Of a stretch of 64,000 nt of DNA, positions 33,995 through 42,374 are shown piece after piece. Each line of letters opens with the position of its first letter. The first letter of the stretch is position 1. Source of the DNA: JBCAXA01 sp038534295 (GTDB lineage Bacteria; Pseudomonadota; Gammaproteobacteria; Steroidobacterales; Woeseiaceae). The translations under genes and the position numbers were made by a program. The notes beneath the pieces were generated by a model that worked only from the letters and a program-made list of their open reading frames with translations, was not told where the DNA came from and did no database searches. The DNA lies in contig JBCAXA010000005.1 of the NCBI GenBank assembly GCA_038534295.1, positions 1 through 64,000 on the forward strand, read 5' to 3'.

Positions 33995-34507
33995 ATGCGG
34001 CGGATAATTCTGAGCCTGGCGATCGCTTCCGGGCTCGCGCCAAGTGCCCTTGCGGAGCACCGCATACCGCTCGAACGCGACGGAAATGGCGCCTTTTCGG
34101 TGCTCGCGTCGGTCGGCGAGGGCCGACCGACCGAGTTTCTGGTGGACACTGGCTCGAGCTTTGTCGTTCTGTCGCCAAGCACGTTTCGTGCAGCAGAGCG
34201 GTATGGCGAACTCAAAACGGTTAGGGAAATCCACGGTGCTATGGCCAACGGCAAGGTCGTGCGGGCAACGCTGTACAGCATTCCGTCTCTGACGCTTGGA
34301 AACGCCTGCCAGCTGAAGGATGTCGAAGCCGTCGTTCTGCCGGGGGCGACAAAAGACATCATCGGCCTCAGTGCGTTGATGCAGCTGGGATCGTTTGCGA
34401 TGCGCTTCGACCCTCCCGCGCTGAGCTTCAGCCAGTGTCAAACGGCCGAGCAGCCGCTACCGGCTGGTGAGACTCCGGTGTCGATCGCCCACGCGGTCCC
34501 ACCTTGA
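33995..34507 (+). CDS. Exported retropepsin-like aspartic protease
   Basis: 170 aa from the ATG at 33995, giving a signal peptide (LSLAIASGLAPSALAEH). The active-site block TEFLVDTGSSFVVLSP and the flap-like strand HGAMANGKVVRATLYSIPSL match single-domain retropepsins of the TIGR02281 type, which act as dimers. A longer frame starting at 33947 would lose the signal. Substrate unknown. Confidence 0.8.
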   Translation: MRRIILSLAIASGLAPSALAEHRIPLERDGNGAFSVLASVGEGRPTEFLVDTGSSFVVLSPSTFRAAERYGELKTVREIHGAMANGKVVRATLYSIPSLTLGNACQLKDVEAVVLPGATKDIIGLSALMQLGSFAMRFDPPALSFSQCQTAEQPLPAGETPVSIAHAVPP

Positions 34508-34528
34508 CGGTTGAGCCGCAACTAGCAA

Positions 34529-35131
34529 CTAGCGTTGACGCATAGACGGCGGATGGTTCGCCATGATGTTCTTGGCGGCGAGCCGCGCCGTTTCCGCGAC
34601 ACGTTTTTGGCGTGTTTTCAGTTTCTTGGCCTGTTTGATCCATTGCAAGATCCCCTTCTGCGACGCCGCCGGGAACGCGTCGAAATTCGCGGCCGCTTTG
34701 GAATGCTCGGCAAGCGCTTCGACCAGGTCGGCAGGTTTAATCATGGCCTCAACGTCGTCGAGGAAATCCCACATGCCGTTGGCCTTGGCGGCGTCAATCT
34801 TGTGCCGTCCGGCCGGCCGCATTCGCCCAGCACGCTCTAACCGCGACACTTTGTCCTTATTGATCCGCGACCACACGCTGGTGAGCTTGCGGGGCGAGAG
34901 CATCACCATCGTGCGCTCGTCGTCCAGTTTGCGCGGTAGGCTATCGATCCAACCCCAGCACAGCGCTTCGTCGACAATGTCGTCCTTCGCGAGATATTTG
35001 TCGCCCGCCTGTTTTTTGTACGTCACCAGCCAGACGCTGTCGGTCTGCTTGTGGTTCTTGGAAAGCCACGTACGAAGCTCTTTGAGGTTCTTGACCTCGA
35101 CACGCTTGAATTGGTCGCGACGTGTTGCCAT
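34529..35131 (-). CDS. YdeI/OmpD-associated family protein
   Basis: 200 aa, cytosolic. The family signature is clear: LRTWLSKNHKQTDSVWLV, DDIVDEALCWGWIDSLPRKL, TMVMLSPRKLTSVWSRINKD and FPAASQKGILQWIKQAKKL. E. coli YdeI has been linked to antimicrobial-peptide resistance, but the biochemical role is unknown. It overlaps no neighbour and converges on the retropepsin gene. Confidence 0.88.
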   Translation of the reverse strand: MATRRDQFKRVEVKNLKELRTWLSKNHKQTDSVWLVTYKKQAGDKYLAKDDIVDEALCWGWIDSLPRKLDDERTMVMLSPRKLTSVWSRINKDKVSRLERAGRMRPAGRHKIDAAKANGMWDFLDDVEAMIKPADLVEALAEHSKAAANFDAFPAASQKGILQWIKQAKKLKTRQKRVAETARLAAKNIMANHPPSMRQR

Positions 35132-35307
35132 CCCGACATTATTACGCGTGGTTCAAGGTCTGCGAAGCGCCACGTCGCGATCAGTCGATGAAAGTGCGCC
35201 GGGATCCGAAGACCCCGGCGCGAACCGGCCGACACCACGACCGGCAGCCGACTCCGGACGCAGCAGCTCTGGCGGGGCTGCCATCGCATCCAGAACCGAA
35301 CCAACGC

Positions 35308-35523
35308 TCACCAAATCAATGTCGCCTCCAATGCGTCCCGAACGTACTGCAACTCATCGACATCGAGCGTGTCGACCGATGGCTGACGTCGTTGGATTGC
35401 CGCTGCCGATGCAGCAGCGTATTCGAGCGGAAGAACCACCGTTGCACTCGGTTCCTGCGGCATGGCGAGCAGCGGCAAACATAGGAGCCCTGCCACAACG
35501 AGCGCGCGGAATACATACTTCAT
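35308..35523 (-). CDS. Small exported hypothetical protein (71 aa)
   Basis: A signal peptide (VFRALVVAGLLCLPLLAMPQ) precedes about 50 residues ending DELQYVRDALEATLIW. The ATG has GGAG upstream; a TTG two codons earlier is also open. The signal peptide and Shine-Dalgarno suggest a real gene, but there is no homologue I recognise. Confidence 0.5.
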   Translation of the reverse strand: MKYVFRALVVAGLLCLPLLAMPQEPSATVVLPLEYAAASAAAIQRRQPSVDTLDVDELQYVRDALEATLIW

Positions 35524-35670
35524 CGGCAAGCTCCGTCAACGAGGTAGATGAAAGCGACGGAGACAGGTTACGGTTTGGTGCGCAAGCAAGTGCGCTCGAA
35601 GCGTAACGAAGCGTAATGTAAGGCTAAGAAAAAGATTTTGGGTCAGTGCGCAAGAACGAAGGGGGAGTTG

Positions 35671-36075
35671 ATGGCAAAGATCACGGGAATTGGAGGCGTC
35701 TTCCTAAAGGGCGCCGGCAAAGGCGCCGAACTGGCAGCGTGGTACAGCAAGCATTTGGGCATGGATCTTGCGGATTTTGGCGGCGCGATACTGATGTGGT
35801 CGGAGGACACCGCCAACGACGGCGGCGTGACCGTATGGCACGCGGCCGACAGTGACAGTCAATGGTTCAGCCCCAGCACGTCCACGTTCATGATCAACTA
35901 TCGAGTCGACAATCTCGAGGAAATGCTTGCGCAATTGCGCGCGGGTGGCGTTGAGGTCGTCGGCGGACCCGAGTCGCACGAGAACGGCAAGTTTGCGTGG
36001 ATCATGGATCCGGACGGCAACAAAGTTGAGCTATGGGAACCCATGCTCTGGGATGAAAAAAATAAGGACGCCTAA
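35671..36075 (+). CDS. VOC-family (glyoxalase-fold) protein
   Basis: 134 aa from the ATG following GGGGGAG. A single vicinal-oxygen-chelate domain is visible: AAWYSKHLGMDLADFG, NYRVDNLEEMLAQLRAGGVEV and IMDPDGNKVELWEPM, with the Glu of the metal site in VELWE. The likely metal histidine near the N-terminus is not obvious. Catalytic role unknown. Confidence 0.83.
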   Translation: MAKITGIGGVFLKGAGKGAELAAWYSKHLGMDLADFGGAILMWSEDTANDGGVTVWHAADSDSQWFSPSTSTFMINYRVDNLEEMLAQLRAGGVEVVGGPESHENGKFAWIMDPDGNKVELWEPMLWDEKNKDA

Positions 36076-36122
36076 CTGACGCGTCCAGACGCAGTCGCCG
36101 GGCCGAATTCGATGAAGCGCTG

Positions 36123-37499
36123 CTAAGAGGCGCGGCTACCGTTCGTCAGTTCCTGCCGAGGCAATACGATTTCGACGCGCAGACCGCCCTCGTCTCGATT
36201 AGTGGCCGTGATCGTGCCACCGTGCAAGCGAACGCTGCGCTCGGCAATGGCAAGCCCGATACCGCCGCTGCCCGATTGCGTGCCGCGTGAGTTGCTGACT
36301 CTGAAGAACGGTTCGAAGATCTTTTCGATCGTCTCGGGCGGCACGCCAGGTCCGTGGTCGTCGATCGCGATCCTAACGTCACGATCGTCCTCAGCAATGC
36401 GGACATCTACGGCAGTTTTATCGGCGGTGTGCTTAACCGCGTTGCGAACGACGTTTTCGACCGCACTTTGAATCAACCCACTGTCGAGATTCAGAAGGCA
36501 ACTGCTGGGGCCCTGCAGGTAAATGAGTTTGCCGGCAGCGTCAGCTTCGATACTCGCATCGTCAACGATGTTCTGAACGAGATCGACAATATCCGTTGGA
36601 TGTCGGTCGATGGCCTCGCGGGCATCGAGACGCGCGAAGGCGAGAATCTCGCCAATGAGCTCATCGAGGCGCGCAAGCTCCGATTCCATTCGCTCAATCT
36701 GCGCATCACTGTCGTTCCCGGCCTTTTGGCGGGCAATTGACAGCACGGCCTGCAGTCTCGCCAATGGCGAGCGCAATTCGTGTGACACGTCGCGCATGAG
36801 CCGACGCTGACTTTCAAGAAGCGCATCGACGCGCTCGGTCATCACATCAAAATCGTGCGCCAGCTTGGCGATGTCGTCCGTACGCGACCCGACCGTGGGC
36901 GCAACTCGTACCGACAGATCACCCGCGGCCACCTTCCGACCGGCGACTTGCAATCGCCGTACAGGAAGCACGACAAAGCGAGCCAACATATAGGAGACAA
37001 AACCGCTGACGAGCAGCCCGATGAAAAATAGCAGCGCGCGCCCGCCCGGTCGCAACAGCTCTCGACCGACGGGAAAGAACCCTTCATAGCCGATCACCAT
37101 GAAACCGCCTAAATTCTCGTCGCGAACATGCAGGCGCCGTATCGCGTTCGGATCGTACCGGCTGCGCGCATTGATCGGATTGGCGACGGCGTTGGCGACG
37201 ACACTCGGCAACTCGCGGTTAAGCAGGTCTTTGCCGTCTGGTCCTACGACATACACCGTGACCAACGGGGTAATGTCGAAGTTGTGCTCGCTGGCGATGA
37301 TGTCGCCGGCGGTAGCCGGATTGATCGCCAACTCGCGACGCAGATCCGCCGCGATAAACGCAACCAATCGTTCCGACAGTGGCGCGTCTTTCAGCGTCAT
37401 GCTGCTTTGCGGCAACAGATTGACCGCCCAAGACGTTACCGTGAACGTGGCGACAATAATGAGCCACGTTGAGAAGAGAATTCGCCAGAAGAACCGCAC
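36123..37499 (-). CDS. Two-component sensor histidine kinase, CpxA/EnvZ type
   Basis: 458 aa starting at GTG (TAGTG overlap with the regulator stop). Two transmembrane helices (ILFSTWLIIVATFTVTSWAV and LFFIGLLVSGFVSYMLARFV) flank a periplasmic sensor of ~135 residues. A HAMP segment, HisKA with RDVSHELRSPLARLQAVLS, and HATPase boxes (VENVVRNAVKHT, DDHGPGVP, GSGGIGLAIAERSVRLHGG) follow. Context of an LTxxQ protein and a CpxR-box upstream suggests a Cpx-like stress sensor; the sequence alone cannot separate CpxA from other kinases. Confidence 0.9.
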   Translation of the reverse strand: MRFFWRILFSTWLIIVATFTVTSWAVNLLPQSSMTLKDAPLSERLVAFIAADLRRELAINPATAGDIIASEHNFDITPLVTVYVVGPDGKDLLNRELPSVVANAVANPINARSRYDPNAIRRLHVRDENLGGFMVIGYEGFFPVGRELLRPGGRALLFFIGLLVSGFVSYMLARFVVLPVRRLQVAGRKVAAGDLSVRVAPTVGSRTDDIAKLAHDFDVMTERVDALLESQRRLMRDVSHELRSPLARLQAVLSIARQKAGNDSDAQIERMESELARLDELIGEILAFARLDAREAIDRHPTDIVDLVQNIVDDASIEADAAGKLIYLQGPSSCLLNLDSGLIQSAVENVVRNAVKHTADKTAVDVRIAEDDRDVRIAIDDHGPGVPPETIEKIFEPFFRVSNSRGTQSGSGGIGLAIAERSVRLHGGTITATNRDEGGLRVEIVLPRQELTNGSRAS

Positions 37500-38230
37500 T
37501 ACGACGAGGTCACGTAAAGGTAGCCACGACCTCGTACGGTTTTAATGCGCTGGCGGCCATCGCTGAGCGGGCCCAGTTTCTTGCGAAGATTACCGACGTG
37601 CACGTCAACGCTGCGGTCGTACGGCATGATCCGCCGCCCTAACGCATGCCGAGCGATGGAATCTTTGTCGAGAACCTGCCCCGCCGACTGGACCAGCACC
37701 TCCAAGATCAGGTACTCGGCGCCGGTCAACGGCACCAACTCGCCGTTGCGAAAAACAGACTGCGACCCAGGTTCAATGATGGTGTCGCCGATCGCGAATT
37801 GAGAGTCCGACGACTCAGCGCTCGGCTGGCGATTCAGCCGTCGCACGATGGCGCGAATGCGTGCCACCAACTCACGCAAGTTGCACGGCTTTGGCACATA
37901 GTCGTCCGCGCCAATCTCCAGACCGAGAATACGGTCAATGTCATCGCCACGCGCCGTCAGCATGACAACCGGCGTATCGACTTTTTGGCGAATCTGCTTC
38001 AACGCCTCGAAGCCGTTCAGTTCGGGCAGACCCACGTCGAGTACCACGACGTCATAGCTGTCGGTGACGGCCTCGTCGACGCCGCTCGCCCCATCATGAC
38101 GGAGCGTGACATCGAACCCGCCCTCGGCACCGAGGAACTCCGCAACGAGTCCGACGAATTCTTCGTCGTCGTCGACAAGCAGCACGTTGACTGTCGTATC
38201 AGTCGCCATATTCAGTACAGCTTCGCTCAT
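37499..38230 (-). CDS. OmpR-family response regulator, candidate CpxR-like
   Basis: 243 aa from ATG at 38230 (overlaps the hydroxylase stop, ATGA). The receiver domain shows LLVDDDEEF, phospho-acceptor VVLDVGLPELNGF, VVMLTARGDD and the K in YVPKPCNLREL. The C-terminal winged helix has LTGAEYLILEVLVQSAGQVL and RSVDVHVGNLRKKLG. An upstream in-frame extension to 38335 is not supported. CpxR-type boxes lie ahead of both LTxxQ genes in this window, which is the basis for the CpxR-like call. Confidence 0.88.
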   Translation of the reverse strand: MSEAVLNMATDTTVNVLLVDDDEEFVGLVAEFLGAEGGFDVTLRHDGASGVDEAVTDSYDVVVLDVGLPELNGFEALKQIRQKVDTPVVMLTARGDDIDRILGLEIGADDYVPKPCNLRELVARIRAIVRRLNRQPSAESSDSQFAIGDTIIEPGSQSVFRNGELVPLTGAEYLILEVLVQSAGQVLDKDSIARHALGRRIMPYDRSVDVHVGNLRKKLGPLSDGRQRIKTVRGRGYLYVTSS

Positions 38231-39060
38231 CGGCCCGTCTCCAGCAAACCGCGAGACCCGGACGCGTTTGGTTTCCTTTGTTGCTCGGCGGCAGCGTGTT
38301 TTTCGCGTTGCCAGTCGCCCTGGAGGTAGTTCCACAAGGGCCGAAACTGCACCGCGAGCGGATTGTGACCGAGAAAGCCGGTCGTCACGCCGTATCTTAC
38401 CGGCTCCACTTCCGGCTCGTAGGTCCCGAACAGCCGGTCCCAGATAATAAAAAAGCCACCGTAGTTCTTGTCGATGTACTGCGCGTTTGAGCCGTGATGG
38501 ACGCGGTGAGCCGACGGCGTGTTCAGGAACTTGCCTTCAAAACGGCCCAATCGGCCGATCGCCTGGGTATGCAGAAAGAACTGAAAAACGAGACCCAGCG
38601 CCAGCGATCCGACAACAAACTTTGGTGGCAGTCCAAGCAACATCAGCGGCACGAAGAACAACGGGCTGACGAATTTGGCGATCCAGTTCAAGCGAACCGC
38701 CGTCGTCAAATTCAGCCAGGGGCTCGAGTGGTGGGTGTAATGCATCGTCCAAAGAATCGGGACTTCGTGACTAAAGCGGTGAAACCAGTAGTACGCAAAG
38801 TCCGCTACCACGAAGGTAACGAGGAACACCCAACCGGTTTCCGGCAGTTGGAAGAGCCGGAACGGTTCGAGCAGCGAGAGCACCAAAAACGTCCACGCAA
38901 GCGCGAGCGGCCGGGAAATGTTGTTGACGATCATCATGCTGAGGTTGCTCAGCGACTCTTTCAGGTTGTAGACCTCTGGCCGCCGCCGCAGGGCCCAGAT
39001 CAGCTCTGCCGCGATACAAGCCAGGAAAACGACGGCCAGAAAAATCGGTGGACTCTGCAT
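38227..39060 (-). CDS. Sterol desaturase/fatty-acid hydroxylase family membrane protein
   Basis: 277 aa with several transmembrane helices. The three di-iron His clusters of the family are visible: HRFSHE, HYTHHSSP and HRVHHGSN. Members hydroxylate or desaturate lipids in the membrane. The gene is translationally coupled to the OmpR-type regulator (ATGA) and follows the LTxxQ gene by 18 bases, so lipid modification may be part of the stress response here, which is an inference from the operon. Confidence 0.88.
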   Translation of the reverse strand: MQSPPIFLAVVFLACIAAELIWALRRRPEVYNLKESLSNLSMMIVNNISRPLALAWTFLVLSLLEPFRLFQLPETGWVFLVTFVVADFAYYWFHRFSHEVPILWTMHYTHHSSPWLNLTTAVRLNWIAKFVSPLFFVPLMLLGLPPKFVVGSLALGLVFQFFLHTQAIGRLGRFEGKFLNTPSAHRVHHGSNAQYIDKNYGGFFIIWDRLFGTYEPEVEPVRYGVTTGFLGHNPLAVQFRPLWNYLQGDWQREKHAAAEQQRKPNASGSRGLLETGR

Positions 39061-39078
39061 CAGTACCTCCGCGTATGT

Positions 39079-39492
39079 TTAGCGTGCCGCCGTCATGCGC
39101 TTACGCATCTCGGCGCGGCGTTCTTCCTGCATCAAGTTGAATTCGGCGAGCTGCTCGGCGGTTAAGATGCCTTCCAGTGAGCGAACGGTCGTTTCGCGCA
39201 CGGCTTCGAGCTCATGGCGCATCGAACGGGCTTTGCGAAAGCCGATGCTGGTGCTCGCACCACCTGGATTGCTCGGATCGACGCCGTATTTCAAGAGAAT
39301 CTCTTGCTGCTCGGCAACGCTCTTTTCGATGATCGGCGCCATTTGCTCGACCTGCGCATCACTAAGGCTCAACCGTTCACGAGTGTTGGCCATATGCTGC
39401 TCGATTACGGCCGGGTCGATCTCTTGGGCCGTGACTAGCGGGCTGACAAGCAGCGTCAATACAACCGCGGTAGCGGCGACGAGTCGATTCAT
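39079..39492 (-). CDS. LTxxQ/Spy-CpxP-like periplasmic protein, operon head
   Basis: 137 aa. A signal peptide (AVVLTLLVSPLVTAQEI) is followed by a highly helical, charged mature part with LSDAQVEQM and LTAEQLAEFN (LTxxQ-type repeats) and an Arg/Glu-rich tail. CpxP and Spy are related periplasmic chaperones/sensors. The ATG at 39492 is preferred to one at 39507. The gene heads an operon with the hydroxylase, regulator and kinase. A paralogue lies at 57780-58190. Confidence 0.82.
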   Translation of the reverse strand: MNRLVAATAVVLTLLVSPLVTAQEIDPAVIEQHMANTRERLSLSDAQVEQMAPIIEKSVAEQQEILLKYGVDPSNPGGASTSIGFRKARSMRHELEAVRETTVRSLEGILTAEQLAEFNLMQEERRAEMRKRMTAAR

Positions 39493-39566
39493 TGTGGAAA
39501 TTCCCAAAGCGTGTCAAACGATGGGAGACAGCTTAGGCACTCGGCCGTAAGCCTCAGCCAGTCAAT

Positions 39567-39581
39567 GCAAAGAAGTGTAAA
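39567..39581 (-). promoter_or_regulatory. CpxR-like box (GCAAA-N5-GTAAA) upstream of the LTxxQ operon
   Basis: On the plus strand GCAAA-N5-GTAAA reads as TTTAC-N5-TTTGC along the gene. The known CpxR consensus is GTAAA-N(4-8)-GTAAA, so one base departs from it. The start codon is 75 nt from the near edge, the same distance as in the paralogue. Assigned by pattern, not by experiment. Confidence 0.6.
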
Positions 39582-39616
39582 GCGATCGACATGTTTTGCT
39601 GTGCAGTACCGATCGG

Positions 39617-40567
39617 CTAGGTGCGCGCGCCGGGAACGAGGAGCTTGGCGCGTTTAGCAGCGGTCGTGATCGTGAGCTCGGTCCCCGCGTTGAACTCGAG
39701 GTAGTCCTCCTCGACGCCGTCGCTGAATATGACTCCGTTCGCAGCCATGTTTGACGTGAGCTGCAGCGGCTCGTCGGCAGAAAATAGCCCATGCACGATC
39801 GAGCACTGGGTGATTTGGCTCGGGAACGGTTCTCTGACAGAAAATGCCAGCCGATCGGTGTTCCACGGCAACCGTCCGCCGTTGGGCGGCGGCACGACCC
39901 GACCGCCGAGGGCTTGAATCACGCCCGCGGCACCCGCGTAAACGCTTTGTAGCCAGCCCGTCGACCCGGCGCCGGTGGAGACGATGATGCCGCTGGATGA
40001 CTGGCGCTCGCGACGCCCGCCAACGGCAATTTCGTAGCGCGCCGATACGTGGCTGCGCGCGCCGATGAAAAAATCGTTAAAAGCCAGCAGCGACTGATTG
40101 TTCGACGAGCGCGCCTCGGCCAGCGTGACTTCCTCGTGCGCTAAGCGCCCGCTCAGCGCCTGCGCCAGCGGCCGCGCGATGTCGCTGGCGACGAATGGCA
40201 GCAGCACACCGTCGTAACGCTCCGGCTCCGGATTGACAGCGAATACAGGCTGACCGTGCAGGTACTTTGCGGTGTTCGACACGAGCCCGTCTTGCCCGAC
40301 CGTCACGACCATATCGTCATCGCCAAACAGGAATCGCGGCACCATTTCTCGGTCGATCACCTGCGACTTAACGCCCTTCGGAATGGCGTGACGCACGGCC
40401 TCGAGTGCACGGTAGTGCGAATCGTGAGCGGCTTGAATGTCGGCGAACGAGTGACCGCCCTGCTCGAGATAAAATCGTGCTTGCGCGATGGTGTTGAACC
40501 GGTGCACGAGTTCATCGAGTTGTGTCTTGCGAGACACAATAATTACGTTTTCGAACAAGGCAGTCAT
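39617..40567 (-). CDS. NAD-kinase-fold protein with modified GGDGT motif
   Basis: 316 aa, soluble. The NAD-kinase-type core shows VTVGQDGLVSNTAKYL, where GGDGT is changed to GQDGL while the catalytic-type Asp is kept, followed by FAVNPEPERYDGVLLPF and the second glycine motif SSGIIVSTGAGSTGWLQS. Length and blocks fit NAD/diacylglycerol kinase-fold proteins. GGAGCG lies eight bases before the ATG. It sits downstream of SPFH and NUDIX genes in one operon, so it may act on a nicotinamide or phospholipid substrate. Confidence 0.83.
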   Translation of the reverse strand: MTALFENVIIVSRKTQLDELVHRFNTIAQARFYLEQGGHSFADIQAAHDSHYRALEAVRHAIPKGVKSQVIDREMVPRFLFGDDDMVVTVGQDGLVSNTAKYLHGQPVFAVNPEPERYDGVLLPFVASDIARPLAQALSGRLAHEEVTLAEARSSNNQSLLAFNDFFIGARSHVSARYEIAVGGRRERQSSSGIIVSTGAGSTGWLQSVYAGAAGVIQALGGRVVPPPNGGRLPWNTDRLAFSVREPFPSQITQCSIVHGLFSADEPLQLTSNMAANGVIFSDGVEEDYLEFNAGTELTITTAAKRAKLLVPGART

Positions 40568-40582
40568 CGGTACGCTCCGTGC

Positions 40583-41467
40583 TTACGACGCGGCCGCATT
40601 GTCGGCGGTGACGTAGTTGACCACCTTTGTTAGGAGATCCGGCGTGATACTCAGCGAATCGATCGTGCCGGCATTGGCTGCCCATTCACGAAGCGCCAGC
40701 CCCACCAGTGCTTGCGCGGGTAAATTGCCGTACGGCGACAGTTTGAGTTCCTCGGCTTTCGCTTCCGCCTCGGCCAACGCGAGGCTGTTACGCGCTTGGG
40801 TATCGACGAGGTTTTTGCGGCGGTTCTCTAGTTCAACGTCGGTGTTCATTTCGGACTCACGAATTTTGCGTTCTTCCTCAACCGCCGCTTTACGACGGTC
40901 GTAGATCGCTTGGTCGGCCCGTTTGTTGAGTTGTTCGCGAAGATCCGCTTCCAGTGCTTTTTGCATCTCGGGGGTTGCTCGCACCGACGTGAAGTGTAAG
41001 CCCTCGAGGACAATGCCGAGCGACTGCAAGTCCTGCGACTCTGCTACCGATGCGAAGACCGCTTGCGCAAGGTCGCGTACGCCGCCCAGCGCCTCTTCCA
41101 GGGACAGCCGGCTCACCGCCGTGCGTGTTTGCCCTTGCACGGCATTGGTTACCCGCAGGACGGGCTTGTTGGGATCATCGGAGCGGTAACGAAGCTGGCG
41201 CGGTTCAACGGTAAAATTCAGCCGCTTTGCAATTTCCAGTGGCTCGGCGAAGCGGTAGGTAAACGATCCCTGAATCGTCAGCTCCTGGAAGTCTGCCGTG
41301 GTTTCGGTAAAGACAAACGGCGCTTCCTGACTCGCAAGCGGCACCGCGGCGATCGTTGTCGTTAGCGGCGAGAACATGAAGTTGATCCCGGCGCCGTGTT
41401 GGCGAACACGACCATTGCGAAAGCAGACCGTGTACGTATTGGGTTCACCTTTGTAGTAGCTGAGCAT
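40583..41467 (-). CDS. SPFH/band-7 domain protein
   Basis: 294 aa. Residues ~40-190 have the SPFH pattern (PFVFTETTADFQELTIQG, FTYRFAEPLEIAKRLN, LGIVLEGLHFTSVRATPEM) and are followed by a coiled coil rich in Glu, Ala and Arg (AIYDRRKAAVEEERKIRESE). There is no clear N-terminal transmembrane helix, so it may be peripheral. The Shine-Dalgarno AAGGAGGTG is the strongest in the neighbourhood. It lies between NUDIX and NAD-kinase-like genes. Confidence 0.87.
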   Translation of the reverse strand: MLSYYKGEPNTYTVCFRNGRVRQHGAGINFMFSPLTTTIAAVPLASQEAPFVFTETTADFQELTIQGSFTYRFAEPLEIAKRLNFTVEPRQLRYRSDDPNKPVLRVTNAVQGQTRTAVSRLSLEEALGGVRDLAQAVFASVAESQDLQSLGIVLEGLHFTSVRATPEMQKALEADLREQLNKRADQAIYDRRKAAVEEERKIRESEMNTDVELENRRKNLVDTQARNSLALAEAEAKAEELKLSPYGNLPAQALVGLALREWAANAGTIDSLSITPDLLTKVVNYVTADNAAAS

Positions 41468-41507
41468 GATGACGCACCTCCTTTGCTTACGGCGTCATAG
41501 GGAGAAT

Positions 41508-42176
41508 TCACTTGATCACGTCGACCTTCGACGGATCGATAACCCGGTACAGCATGGCCGGACGATGTGCGCCGTCGCGACGTTCGTCACCGGTGGGTTC
41601 GATCACGCCGAGCGCGAGGATCCGCTTGGAAAAATTGCGTTTGTCGATCGGCGAACGCGCAACCAGCTCATACACGTGGCGCAACTCTGCCATCGTGAAC
41701 GTCGCGGGCATCAACTGAAACGCGATCGTCGAGTAGTCGAGTTTGGCGGTCAGACGCTCGAGCGCTGTTGCTAAAATTTTGTCGTGGTCGAAAGCGAGTG
41801 CCGGTAGTTCGCTGACCGGAAACCATGCGACGCCCTCCGCATCCGACGCAGCGCGAATCTCCAAGCGATCGGATGGAATGAGCGCAAAGTACGCAACACT
41901 AATCACTCGCTCGCGCGGATCGCGCTGCGGCGCGCCGAACGTGTACAGCTGCTCGAGATAGCCCGCATCGACGCCCGTTTCTTCATTGAGCTCACGCGCC
42001 GCGGCAACTTCGAGTGCTTCGTCGATGCCAACGAAGCCACCCGGCAGCGCCCACTCGCCGGCAAACGGCGCTTGGGCGCGCTTAATGAGCAGCACATTCA
42101 GCGCATCGTGACGAATCGAGAAGATCGCAATATCGACGGTCACGGCCGGATGCGGGTATTGATACGTGTAGCTCAT
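41508..42176 (-). CDS. NUDIX hydrolase/NrtR-like protein
   Basis: 222 aa. The N-terminal NUDIX domain has an intact box: GFVGIDEALEVAAARELN continuing to EETGV, that is Gx5Ex7REUxEExGU. The C-terminal ~75 residues (FTMAELRHVYELVARSPIDK, RNFSKRILALGVIEPTG) form the winged-helix segment seen in NrtR regulators. With the box intact, hydrolysis of ADP-ribose or NADH may be retained alongside DNA binding. The gene is the first of the operon and is preceded by a promoter with two inverted repeats. Confidence 0.88.
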   Translation of the reverse strand: MSYTYQYPHPAVTVDIAIFSIRHDALNVLLIKRAQAPFAGEWALPGGFVGIDEALEVAAARELNEETGVDAGYLEQLYTFGAPQRDPRERVISVAYFALIPSDRLEIRAASDAEGVAWFPVSELPALAFDHDKILATALERLTAKLDYSTIAFQLMPATFTMAELRHVYELVARSPIDKRNFSKRILALGVIEPTGDERRDGAHRPAMLYRVIDPSKVDVIK

Positions 42177-42186
42177 CGCAGTCTCG

Positions 42187-42240
42187 ATAGTTCGTGTCTG
42201 GTTAACACGAACTATAAGTGTATCTATTACACTAAGTCAA
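42187..42240 (-). promoter_or_regulatory. Strong promoter with two dyads ahead of the NUDIX/SPFH/NAD-kinase-like operon
   Basis: On the minus strand TTGACT (42235-42240) and TATAGT (42211-42216) are separated by 18 bases. The spacer contains AGTGTA-N5-TACACT (42217-42233). Overlapping the -10 and start is ATAGTTCGTGT-N7-ACACGAACTAT (42187-42215), an 11-bp perfect inverted repeat. Two unrelated repeats suggest two regulators or two sites for the NrtR-like protein. Confidence 0.75.
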
Positions 42241-42374
42241 CTCCGCCTCACAAATTTGGCAACGAGTTAACGAAAAGCTGCGCACCGCCGATAAAACGCT
42301 CGGAGGCGGATGACATAAGCCATTCGCAATGCACAACCGGACGCAACGTACGTCTGGGCAAGGAGCGAACATCG

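Noticed and set aside
36123..37499. Firm naming of the kinase as CpxA
   Set aside because: The call rests on context and boxes; kinase sequence alone does not distinguish it from other EnvZ-like kinases.
42072..42374. Extended start for the DUF5610-like gene
   Set aside because: Runs antisense through the NUDIX gene and its promoter; a good Shine-Dalgarno precedes 42375 instead.
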